From positions 31,117 through 95,116 of the forward strand of contig DJUX01000068.1 of NCBI GenBank assembly GCA_002440665.1: a stretch of DNA of 64,000 bases, in the 5' to 3' direction. This document shows, piece by piece, positions 1-7,500 of the stretch. This DNA comes from Dechloromonas sp. UBA6271 (lineage in GTDB: Bacteria; Pseudomonadota; Gammaproteobacteria; Burkholderiales; Rhodocyclaceae). A program made the translations under genes and the position numbers. The stretch's first letter is position 1. Each line of letters opens with the position of its first letter. The notes beneath the pieces are model-generated. The model was not told the origin of the DNA. It saw nothing but the letters and a program-made list of their open reading frames with translations, and did not search any database.

Positions 1-265
1 GCGTCGTCTGTTGCGGTGGACGGAAATAAGGCGGGTAAAACGCGCCGACGATGCGCCGCGACAAAGGCGACTGGTCTTCGTCCACCACCGCGATCGGCGC
101 GTTGCGCAACTCCTGCGAGGCGCCGGTCGCCGCCGTGTAGATCGCCCCCGAAAACGCCCAGCAGATCAGGATTAGCAGCACCTTGTCGGCGCGCAGGCTT
201 TGCAGTTCCTTCAAGCCCAGGCGGTAGATATTTGAAAACGTCGTGGACAGCGTGGCGAAGCGCAT
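1..265 (-). CDS. ABC-2 type permease, N-terminal part (YhhJ-like), cut by window edge
   Basis: The first 88 codons of a minus-strand gene start at an ATG at 265, two bases after the stop of the RbbA-like gene, and run off the window. The translation has a short cytoplasmic N-terminus, a hydrophobic segment at about residues 28-45, and the start of a periplasmic domain with the typical motif IAVVDEDQSPLSRRI. This is the pattern of ABC-2 membrane proteins of the YhhJ/YbhS/YbhR type. With the upstream HlyD protein and double ATPase it would form a drug or toxic-compound efflux system. Residues about 75-86 are encoded by a copy of the dispersed TGTTGCGGT motif. The family call is firm; the substrate is unknown. 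Confidence 0.85.
   Translation of the reverse strand, partial: MRFATLSTTFSNIYRLGLKELQSLRADKVLLILICWAFSGAIYTAATGASQELRNAPIAVVDEDQSPLSRRIVGAFYPPYFRPPQQTT
9..41 (+). repeat. Dispersed uptake-signal-like motif, copy 1
   Basis: Core TGTTGCGGTGGAC (one mismatch to the consensus) is followed by A-rich GGAAATAAGG and TAAAAC. It lies inside the YhhJ-like permease gene, at residues of the first periplasmic segment. Confidence 0.6.
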
Positions 266-267
266 GG

Positions 268-3018
268 CTATTTCTCCTGCTTCCTGAGCAGCGCCACCGA
301 CAGCGCCGTCAGCACCGGGATGAAGCAGGCCAGCGCGATGAACTGCGGCCACAGGTCGGCAAAGCCGAGCGCCTTGGTGAAGGTGCCGCGACTGACGATC
401 AGGAAATAACTGGCCGGGAAGAACTGGCCGATCCAGTAGCTCGCGCCTTCCAGCGCCGCCACCGGCGTCGTCAGCCCGGAAAAGCTGACGGTGGGCAGGA
501 TGGTCAGGATCGCCGTGCCGAACAGCGCAGCAATCTGCGTGGTGGTGAAGGTCGAGATCAGCAGGCCGAAACCGGTGGTGGCGATCACGTACAGAAAAGC
601 GCCGAAACTCAGCGCCAGCAGGCTGCCCTTGATCGGCACATGGAACATCAGTTGCGACTGGATGACCAGCAGCACGAAGCTGATCAGCGCCACGACGATG
701 TACGGCAACTGCTTGCCGAGCAGGAATTCGAGCCGCGTCACCGGCGTTACGTAGAGGTTGGTGATCGAGCCAAGCTCCTTCTCGCGCACGACGCCGAGCG
801 CCATCAGGATGGCCGGGATGAAGATCAGCAGGATCGGAATCACCGCCGGCACCATCGCGTAGATGCTCTTGAAATCCTGGTTGTAGCGGTAGCGGGAAAC
901 GATATTGACCGGGTAGTCGGTCTCGACGCCGGTCGCCTCGCGGATGATCTGCTGTACGTATTGCAGGTGCATGCCTTGCATGTAACCGCGCACGGTTTCG
1001 CCGCGATACGGCATGGCACCATCGACCCAGACACCGACTTCCGGCCAGTGGCCGCGCCGCAGATCGCGGCCGAAGTCGGCGGGAATGTCGATGGCCAGCG
1101 CCAGCTCGCCGTTTCGCATGCGGCGGTCGAGATCGGCGTCATCGAGGATCGGCGGGCGCTCGATGAAATAACGCGAACCGGCGATGTTCTGGATGTAGGC
1201 GCGGCTTTCCGGCGACTGGTCGCGGTCCAGCGCGGCGAAGCGCAGGCCCTCTACATCGAGCGAGATGCCGAAACCGAGCACGAACATCAGCAGCACCGAG
1301 CCGAGCAAGGCGAAAGCCAGGCGGATCGGGTCGCGGCGCAGTTCCAGCGCCTCGCGGTAGGCGTAGCCAAGCAGGCGGCGCATGCTGAAGGCGCTTTGGC
1401 CAGCACTCGGCCCGGCTTTGTTGCTGCTGCGGTCGACCTCCATTTTTGCCTGTTTTTCGGGGTCGACCGCAACAGGCGCTTTTTCGACCCCCGTCGCCTC
1501 TTCCAGATAGCTGATGAACGCCGCCTCAAGATCCGGCTGCCCACGCGCCACGCAGAGGCCAGCCGGGGTGTCGCTGGCCAGCACCTTGCCGGCGTGCATC
1601 AGAGAAATGCGGTCGCAGCGCTCGGCCTCGTTCATGAAGTGCGTTGAGATGAAGATGGTGACGCCCTGCCCGCGCGACAGCTCGACCAGCAGTGCCCAGA
1701 ATTCGTCGCGCGCCACTGGGTCGACGCCGGAAGTCGGCTCGTCGAGGATCAGCAGTTTCGGCTCATGCACCACCGCCACGGCCAGCGACAGGCGCTGGCG
1801 GATGCCGAGCGGCAGTTCCGCGGCGGCCTTGTCGGCGTAGGGTTCCAGCCCGAAACGCTGCATCAGCTCCGTAAGACGCGGGCCGCGCCGGTCGTCCGAC
1901 AGATGGAAGAGCCGCGCGTGCAGATCGAGGTTGGCGCGCACAGTCAGTTCGCCGTACAGCGAGAAGGACTGCGACATGTAGCCGACCTGCTTGCGTGTTT
2001 CGAGATCGCTTGCATCGACCGCCTTGCCGAACAGCTTGGCCGCGCCATCGGTGGGCGGCAGCAGGCCGGTCAGCATCTTCATCGTCGTCGTCTTGCCGCA
2101 GCCATTCGAACCGAGAAAGCCGAAAATCTCGCCGCGCTCGATCTTGAAGCTGACGCGGTCGACCGCCGTAAAGTCGCCAAAACGCTGCGACAGGCCATCG
2201 GCCTCGATGGCGTAAACGCCGCCATCGTCCACGCGCGGCGGAATCACCAATTCATGGTGCGCCTGCCGGCGCTCCTCGGGCAGCAGGCGTATGAAGGCGC
2301 CGTCGAGCGTCGTCTGCCCGGTCTGCGCCCGCAGTTCGGCCGGCGTGCCGGTGCCGATCACCTTGCCGTCATCCATCGCCACCAGCCAGTCGAAGCGCTC
2401 GGCCTCTTCCATGTAGGCCGTCGCCACCAGCACGCTCATGCCCGGCCGGCGGGCGCGGATGCTGTCGATCAGCTCCCAGAACTGGCGGCGCGACAGCGGA
2501 TCGACGCCGGTCGTCGGCTCATCGAGAATCAACAGGTCGGGATCGTGGATCAGCGCGCAGCACAGGCCGAGCTTCTGCTTCATGCCGCCCGACAACTTGG
2601 CGGCGGGCCGGTCGCGGAAGGGTGACAAACCCGTGCTGGCCAGCAGTTCGGCGATACGCTGCTCGCGCTCGCGCTTGCCCTGCCCGAAGAGGCGGCCGAA
2701 GAAATCGACGTTCTCGAACACCGATAGCGTCGGGTACAGATTCCGGCCCAGCCCCTGCGGCATGTAGGCGATGCGCGGTTGCACCGAAGCGCGAAAACGG
2801 CGCTCGCCGATGTCGCCGCCCAGCACTTCAACCTTGCCCGTCTGAATCTGCCGCGCCCCGGAAACCAGCGCCAGCAGCGACGACTTGCCGACGCCATCCG
2901 GCCCGATCAGGCCGACCATGCAGCCGGCCGGCAAACTCACATCGACCGCCTCCAGCGCCGTCACCGCGCCATAGCGGTGGCTGACGCCGGCAAGCTTGGC
3001 GACCGGCACGCGGTCCAT
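268..3018 (-). CDS. RbbA-like ABC transporter: two ATPase domains fused to an ABC-2 permease domain
   Basis: A 916-residue protein with two nucleotide-binding domains followed by a membrane domain. The first ATPase (about residues 8-235) has Walker A GPDGVGKSS, signature LSGGMKQ and Walker B LLILDEPTTGVDP. The second (about 270-500) has Walker A GSNGCGKTT and Walker B LLILDEPTSGVDP, but a divergent signature LPLGIRQR. From about 545 an ABC-2 permease domain has one N-terminal helix, a large periplasmic part and a C-terminal helix bundle. This is the RbbA/YhiH layout. It lies between an HlyD adaptor gene (gap 6 bases) and a YhhJ-like permease (gap 2 bases), so it is probably the engine of a tripartite exporter rather than a ribosome factor. 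The linker at residues about 515-532 holds an inverted pair of the dispersed motif. Confidence 0.9.
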   Translation of the reverse strand: MDRVPVAKLAGVSHRYGAVTALEAVDVSLPAGCMVGLIGPDGVGKSSLLALVSGARQIQTGKVEVLGGDIGERRFRASVQPRIAYMPQGLGRNLYPTLSVFENVDFFGRLFGQGKREREQRIAELLASTGLSPFRDRPAAKLSGGMKQKLGLCCALIHDPDLLILDEPTTGVDPLSRRQFWELIDSIRARRPGMSVLVATAYMEEAERFDWLVAMDDGKVIGTGTPAELRAQTGQTTLDGAFIRLLPEERRQAHHELVIPPRVDDGGVYAIEADGLSQRFGDFTAVDRVSFKIERGEIFGFLGSNGCGKTTTMKMLTGLLPPTDGAAKLFGKAVDASDLETRKQVGYMSQSFSLYGELTVRANLDLHARLFHLSDDRRGPRLTELMQRFGLEPYADKAAAELPLGIRQRLSLAVAVVHEPKLLILDEPTSGVDPVARDEFWALLVELSRGQGVTIFISTHFMNEAERCDRISLMHAGKVLASDTPAGLCVARGQPDLEAAFISYLEEATGVEKAPVAVDPEKQAKMEVDRSSNKAGPSAGQSAFSMRRLLGYAYREALELRRDPIRLAFALLGSVLLMFVLGFGISLDVEGLRFAALDRDQSPESRAYIQNIAGSRYFIERPPILDDADLDRRMRNGELALAIDIPADFGRDLRRGHWPEVGVWVDGAMPYRGETVRGYMQGMHLQYVQQIIREATGVETDYPVNIVSRYRYNQDFKSIYAMVPAVIPILLIFIPAILMALGVVREKELGSITNLYVTPVTRLEFLLGKQLPYIVVALISFVLLVIQSQLMFHVPIKGSLLALSFGAFLYVIATTGFGLLISTFTTTQIAALFGTAILTILPTVSFSGLTTPVAALEGASYWIGQFFPASYFLIVSRGTFTKALGFADLWPQFIALACFIPVLTALSVALLRKQEK
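1425..1458 (+). repeat. Dispersed uptake-signal-like motif, copy 2 (inverted partner of copy 3)
   Basis: Core TGCTGCGGTCGAC at 1425-1437 is followed by A/T tracts ATTTTT and GTTTTT, which it shares with copy 3 on the other strand. It lies in the linker between the second ATPase and the permease domain of the RbbA-like protein. Confidence 0.7.
1441..1474 (-). repeat. Dispersed uptake-signal-like motif, copy 3 (inverted partner of copy 2)
   Basis: On the minus strand: core TGTTGCGGTCGAC, then CCCG, AAAAACAGGC and AAAAATG. It is one of the best matches to the consensus and faces copy 2 across shared A/T tracts. Confidence 0.8.
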
Positions 3019-3024
3019 GATGAT

Positions 3025-4011
3025 TTACTTCCCGTCGATCTGGAGGTTGGCCGGCCACGGCGCATTGGCGTCGAGGCGCACGTAGGCGACGCCCGGCAGC
3101 CCACCCTTGGCCAGATCGCGATGCGCCGCCAGCCAGGCCGGGTCGGGCTTGACCTTGATGCGGAACATCAGCTTTTCGCGCTCGGTGCGCGTTTCCACTT
3201 CACGCGGCGTGAATTGCGCCTTCGGCGCCACGAAGCTGACCAGCGCCGGAATCGGCTGCCCCGGCAAGGCATCGAGCACGATGCGCGCCTCGCTGTTCAG
3301 CGCCACCTGCCCGGCCTTGTCGGTCGGCAGGTAGATCGTCATGTACATGTCGGAAAGATCGAGCAGCGTCAGCGCCTTGCCGCCCGCCGCCAGCACCTCG
3401 CCCGGCTCGGCCAGCCGGTAGAGCACGCGGCCGGAAATCGGCGATTTCAGCGAGGTATCGTTCAGGTTCGCCTGCAAGCTCTCCACCTTGGCCACGGCCG
3501 CAGCCAGCGCCGCCTCCGTCTCGGCCACCCGGCTCTGCGCCTGATCCATCCCGGCCATCGCGCCCTCCATGCCGGTCTGGTCGGTATCCAGTTTGCTCTT
3601 GCTGATAAAGCCCTTCTCGACCAGGCTTTCCGAGCGCTTCAAGGTCTTGCCCGCCAGCGACACATCGGTACGCGACTTGCGCACCCCGGCCTGCGACTCC
3701 TCAACCGCCCTGCGCGCCTGCACCACCTGCGCCTCGGCCGCCCGCAACTGGGCGCGCAGATCGTCTGCATCCAGCCGCGCCACCACGGCCCCCGCCGCCA
3801 CCATGTCACCCTCGCGCGGCCCCAGCTCGGCCAGACGCCCGGCAATCTTGGTGGCTACATCTACCTCGGTCGCCTCCAGCCGCCCGTTGCCGGACGCAAA
3901 ACCCGCCGGCAATCCCGCCGGACGCTGCTGATAGAGGAAGTACCCGCCAGTTGCGGTCAACGCCAAAAAAAGGCCAAAAATGAAAACCTTCCGAAAACGC
4001 CCACGTTCCAT
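3025..4011 (-). CDS. HlyD-family periplasmic adaptor (membrane fusion protein), YhiI-like
   Basis: A 328-residue membrane fusion protein. One N-terminal membrane anchor lies at about residues 8-26, followed by a lipoyl-like half motif (TKIAGRLAEL), a long alpha-helical hairpin at about 75-175 rich in Ala, Gln and Glu, the second lipoyl half (SPISGRVLYRLAEPGE) and a beta-barrel domain. Such proteins link an inner-membrane ABC pump to an outer-membrane channel. It is first in the operon, 6 bases before the RbbA-like gene. A TetR-type palindrome lies just upstream of the start. The membrane anchor itself (residues about 10-21) is encoded by a copy of the dispersed motif. No outer-membrane TolC partner is in the window. 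Confidence 0.92.
   Translation of the reverse strand: MERGRFRKVFIFGLFLALTATGGYFLYQQRPAGLPAGFASGNGRLEATEVDVATKIAGRLAELGPREGDMVAAGAVVARLDADDLRAQLRAAEAQVVQARRAVEESQAGVRKSRTDVSLAGKTLKRSESLVEKGFISKSKLDTDQTGMEGAMAGMDQAQSRVAETEAALAAAVAKVESLQANLNDTSLKSPISGRVLYRLAEPGEVLAAGGKALTLLDLSDMYMTIYLPTDKAGQVALNSEARIVLDALPGQPIPALVSFVAPKAQFTPREVETRTEREKLMFRIKVKPDPAWLAAHRDLAKGGLPGVAYVRLDANAPWPANLQIDGK
3949..3982 (+). repeat. Dispersed uptake-signal-like motif, copy 4
   Basis: Core AGTTGCGGTCAAC, then GCC, AAAAAAAGGCC and AAAAATG. It overlaps codons for the membrane anchor of the HlyD protein, whose hydrophobic character is preserved. Confidence 0.8.
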
Positions 4012-4030
4012 AAATCACCCAGTTAATTAC

Positions 4031-4044
4031 TGACCGTCTAGTCA
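4031..4044. promoter_or_regulatory. Putative TetR-type operator before the HlyD-ABC export operon
   Basis: The palindrome TGACCGTCTAGTCA lies 20 bases upstream of the HlyD start, in an AT-rich stretch that probably holds the promoter. TGAC-N6-GTCA arms are common at TetR-family operators next to efflux operons of this kind. No tetR gene is present in the window, so the repressor would be encoded elsewhere. Confidence 0.45.
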
Positions 4045-4360
4045 TTATTCAGTTGAATTATAGGCCGGGGAAGTCGACAACGCTTGCCGCAGATCAATTT
4101 CTTGGAGAGTTGATCCAGCGGTTGTTAGCGGGCCTTTTTTGGTTTTTTGATTAGGATTTGGCGGTGGGTAGCTATTCGGCTAGAGCCGCCAGCGCCTGCT
4201 TGATGCCACATTGGCCAGACTGGATTTCACCATCGTCATCACATCCGTGAACGGTAGATCGACGGCGAAGTGAATTTTGTCCGCCCGGGAGTGGTGTGAC
4301 GGCTTGGCGAACAGCATATTGATCATGCGCTGAACGAAAAGCCCCTGTCACCGACGGAGT
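4045..4360. other. Gap without a clear gene; holds a 48-codon remnant-like ORF
   Basis: About 315 bases between the export operon and the NodI-like ATPase. A minus-strand ORF of 48 codons (4180-4326, starting MINMLFAKPS, ending SSRRWRL) has no visible ribosome site and no family I recognise. The stretch 4130-4160 is T-rich. The gap lies where a NodJ-like permease would be expected, and it may be the scar of a deletion. Confidence 0.4.
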
Positions 4361-5265
<905 letters not shown>

Positions 5266-5278
<13 letters not shown>

Positions 5279-5904
5279 GCGCGGTTGATGACGTCGCGGA
5301 TGACGTGCAGGCGGCGGTGGAAGAAGTGGTCGGCGCCGGGCACGACGACGACCGGCAGGTCGAGCGGCAGCGCCCAGTCGAAGACGTTGGCCAGCGGCAC
5401 CGTCTCGTCGGCCGAGCCGTGGATGACGATGGTGTCGTGTGGCACGGCTTCCGTGTCGTACTGGCGGGTGCCTTCGACGAAACCGGCGGCGGTGCCGACC
5501 AGCACCAGGCGCTGCGCCGGGTGGCCGGCTTCCTGCAACCGCTTGGCGACGCGGGTCTGGCAGTAGGCGCCGAAGGAGAAGCCGGCGAGCGCCACCGGCA
5601 GGTTGCCGCAACGGCACTTGGCGTCTTCGAGTACGGCGAGCAGGTCGTCGGTTTCGCCGCGGCCTTCGTCATGGACGCCTTCGGTGCCGCCGACGCCGCG
5701 GAAATTTGGGCGGAAGGCGGCGTAGCCGAGGGCGACGAAGGTGCGCGCCAGCGTGTAGGCGACCTTGTTGGTGTTGGCGCCGCCGCCCATCGGGTGCGGG
5801 TGGGCGATCAGCGCGATGCCGCGCGGCGCGTCGGGGCGCTCCATGATGAGGTCGATCTTGCCGGCCGGGCCGTCGATCAGGATTTTCTCTTCCGGGGCTT
5901 TCAT
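5266..5904 (-). CDS. Alpha/beta hydrolase
   Basis: A 212-residue serine hydrolase of the short dienelactone-hydrolase/KANL3-Tex30 type. The nucleophile elbow is GFSFGA (Ser at about 110), the catalytic His is probably in GADHFF near residue 196, and the oxyanion segment is HPHPMGGG at about 35-42. The start ATG overlaps the ferredoxin stop (ATGA), and its own stop overlaps the start of the ABC ATPase, so the three genes are probably translated as a coupled unit. The natural ester or thioester substrate cannot be told from the sequence. Confidence 0.85.
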
Positions 5905-6209
5905 ATCTTCAGGCGCTCCACGACGCGGCCATGGACCAGGTGTTCCTGGATGATTTCCTCGACGTCTTCCTTGTCGACGTAGGTGTACCAGACAGCTTCC
6001 GGGTAGACGACCATGACCGGGCCCTCGTCGCAGCGGTCCAGGCAGCCGGCCTTGTTGATGCGCACCTTGCCGGCGCCCTTCATCTTGAGCTGGCCGATGC
6101 GGTCCTTGGCGTAGGCCTGCAGGGCGCTGGCGCCATGCGCGTTGCAGCAGGTCTCGCCCGGCTCGCGCTGATTGCAGCAGAAAAAGACGTGGTGTTTGAA
6201 ATAGCTCAT
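5901..6209 (-). CDS. Thioredoxin-like [2Fe-2S] ferredoxin
   Basis: A 102-residue protein with cysteines at 11/12, 21/22, 56 and 60. The spacing (C near 11, about ten residues, C, then GCLDRC) is that of the thioredoxin-fold 2Fe-2S ferredoxins related to NuoE. The ATG at 6209 was chosen because AAGGAGG lies seven bases upstream; the longer reading frame to 6299 has no ribosome site. First gene of a three-gene operon. It probably carries electrons, but no redox partner enzyme is adjacent. Confidence 0.88.
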   Translation of the reverse strand: MSYFKHHVFFCCNQREPGETCCNAHGASALQAYAKDRIGQLKMKGAGKVRINKAGCLDRCDEGPVMVVYPEAVWYTYVDKEDVEEIIQEHLVHGRVVERLKI

Positions 6210-6297
6210 CTTTCCTCCTTGGGGTTGGGAATTATAGTTCCCGCGTCCGGCGAACTGCGCGAAAATGCAGTCATTCCATTCTGAATAGCCGACCGCC

Positions 6298-7500
6298 ATG
6301 CTCGAACTAGACGTTTATGGAACGCTGGTCGCCGCTTCGGCGGTGCTCTTGCTTGGGCAGCTGCTGGTGACGCGCGTGCGCTGGCTGGCTGCCTATACCA
6401 TTCCCGAGCCGGTGGCCGGTGGGTTGCTGGTGGCGTTGCTGATGCTGGTTCTGCGCACCGGTTTTGACTTCAGGGTGCAGTACGACACCAGCCTCAGCGC
6501 GCCGCTGATGCTGACCTTTTTCGCCTGCATCGGCCTCAATGCCGACCTCGCCAGCCTGCGCAGGGGCGGCCGGCCACTGCTGATCTTCCTTGCCGTCGTC
6601 CTCGGTTTCCTCGTTCTGCAGAACATCACCGGCCTGCTGCTGGCGCTGGCGCTCGGCCAGTCGCCGTTCTTCGGCCTGCTTGCCGGGTCGATCGCGCTCT
6701 CCGGCGGGCATGGGACCGGCATTGCCTGGGGCACGGTGTTCGCCGAACAATACGGGGTCGTGTCGGCGACTGAAATCGCGCTGGCCTGCGCAACCTTCGG
6801 GCTGGTGCTCGGCGGCGTGCTGGGCGGCCCGGTGGCCAAGTTCCTGCTGCGCCGGGTGACGCTGCCGGCAGCCGGTGCGGACGGTGAGGCTGAGAACACG
6901 TTTGAAAAACCGCACGAAGTGCGCCTGATCACGGCGCCGGCGCTGATCGAGACGCTGGCTCTGATCTCGATCTGCCTGCTCGCCGGCCAGGCCATTTCAC
7001 GCGGACTGGCCGGCAGTCTGCTGGCCCTGCCCGCCTTCGTCTGCGTGCTGTTCGTCGGCGTCCTGCTGCGCAACGGTCTGAGTGCGGTCGGCTGGTACGA
7101 CGTCTTCGAGCGCGCCGTGTCGGTGCTCGGCAACGTCTCGCTCGCCCTCTTCCTGGCCATGGCGCTGATGACGCTGCGCCTGTGGGAATTGTCGGCGCTG
7201 GCCCTGCCGCTGTTCGGCCTGTTGTTCGGGCAGGCGCTGCTGATGGTCGCCTACGCGATCTTCGTCACCTTCCCGGTGCTCGGGCGCAATTACGACGCCG
7301 CGGTGATCGCCGCCGGGCATTGCGGTTTCGGTCTGGGGGCGACGCCGACGGCGATCGCCAACATGCAGGCGGTGACCGACCGCTTCGGCTCGTCGGCCCT
7401 GGCCTTTCTTGTTGTGCCGATGGTCGGCGCCTTCTTCATCGACATCGCCAACGCTATCGTGATCAAGCTCTTTCTCGCGCTGCCGGTCTTCTCAGGCTGA
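6298..7500 (+). CDS. gltS: Sodium/glutamate symporter
   Basis: A 400-residue, strongly hydrophobic protein with about ten or more membrane segments and the GltS signature stretches SGGHGTGIAWG (about residues 139-149) and GHCGFGLGATPTAI (about 340-353). These two re-entrant loops form the Na+ and glutamate sites in the family. It is divergent from the ferredoxin operon and converges on the P-type ATPase gene, with a 9-base overlap of the 3' ends. Length and motifs agree with full-length GltS. Confidence 0.93.
   Translation: MLELDVYGTLVAASAVLLLGQLLVTRVRWLAAYTIPEPVAGGLLVALLMLVLRTGFDFRVQYDTSLSAPLMLTFFACIGLNADLASLRRGGRPLLIFLAVVLGFLVLQNITGLLLALALGQSPFFGLLAGSIALSGGHGTGIAWGTVFAEQYGVVSATEIALACATFGLVLGGVLGGPVAKFLLRRVTLPAAGADGEAENTFEKPHEVRLITAPALIETLALISICLLAGQAISRGLAGSLLALPAFVCVLFVGVLLRNGLSAVGWYDVFERAVSVLGNVSLALFLAMALMTLRLWELSALALPLFGLLFGQALLMVAYAIFVTFPVLGRNYDAAVIAAGHCGFGLGATPTAIANMQAVTDRFGSSALAFLVVPMVGAFFIDIANAIVIKLFLALPVFSG

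Noticed and set aside
16..1647. Long plus-strand open frame (543 codons) opposite the ABC transporter genes
   Set aside because: It is a shadow of the high-GC minus-strand genes: Arg/Gln/His/Ala-rich translation without any family pattern. Similar long shadows occur at 8689-10533 (plus) and 59668-61611 (minus) opposite well-supported genes.
2151..2183. Weak motif-like match TGACGCGGTCGAC with TAAAG and CAAAAC
   Set aside because: Two core mismatches, and the peptide encoded (AVDRVSF) is a conserved element of ABC ATPases, so it can be explained by protein conservation alone.
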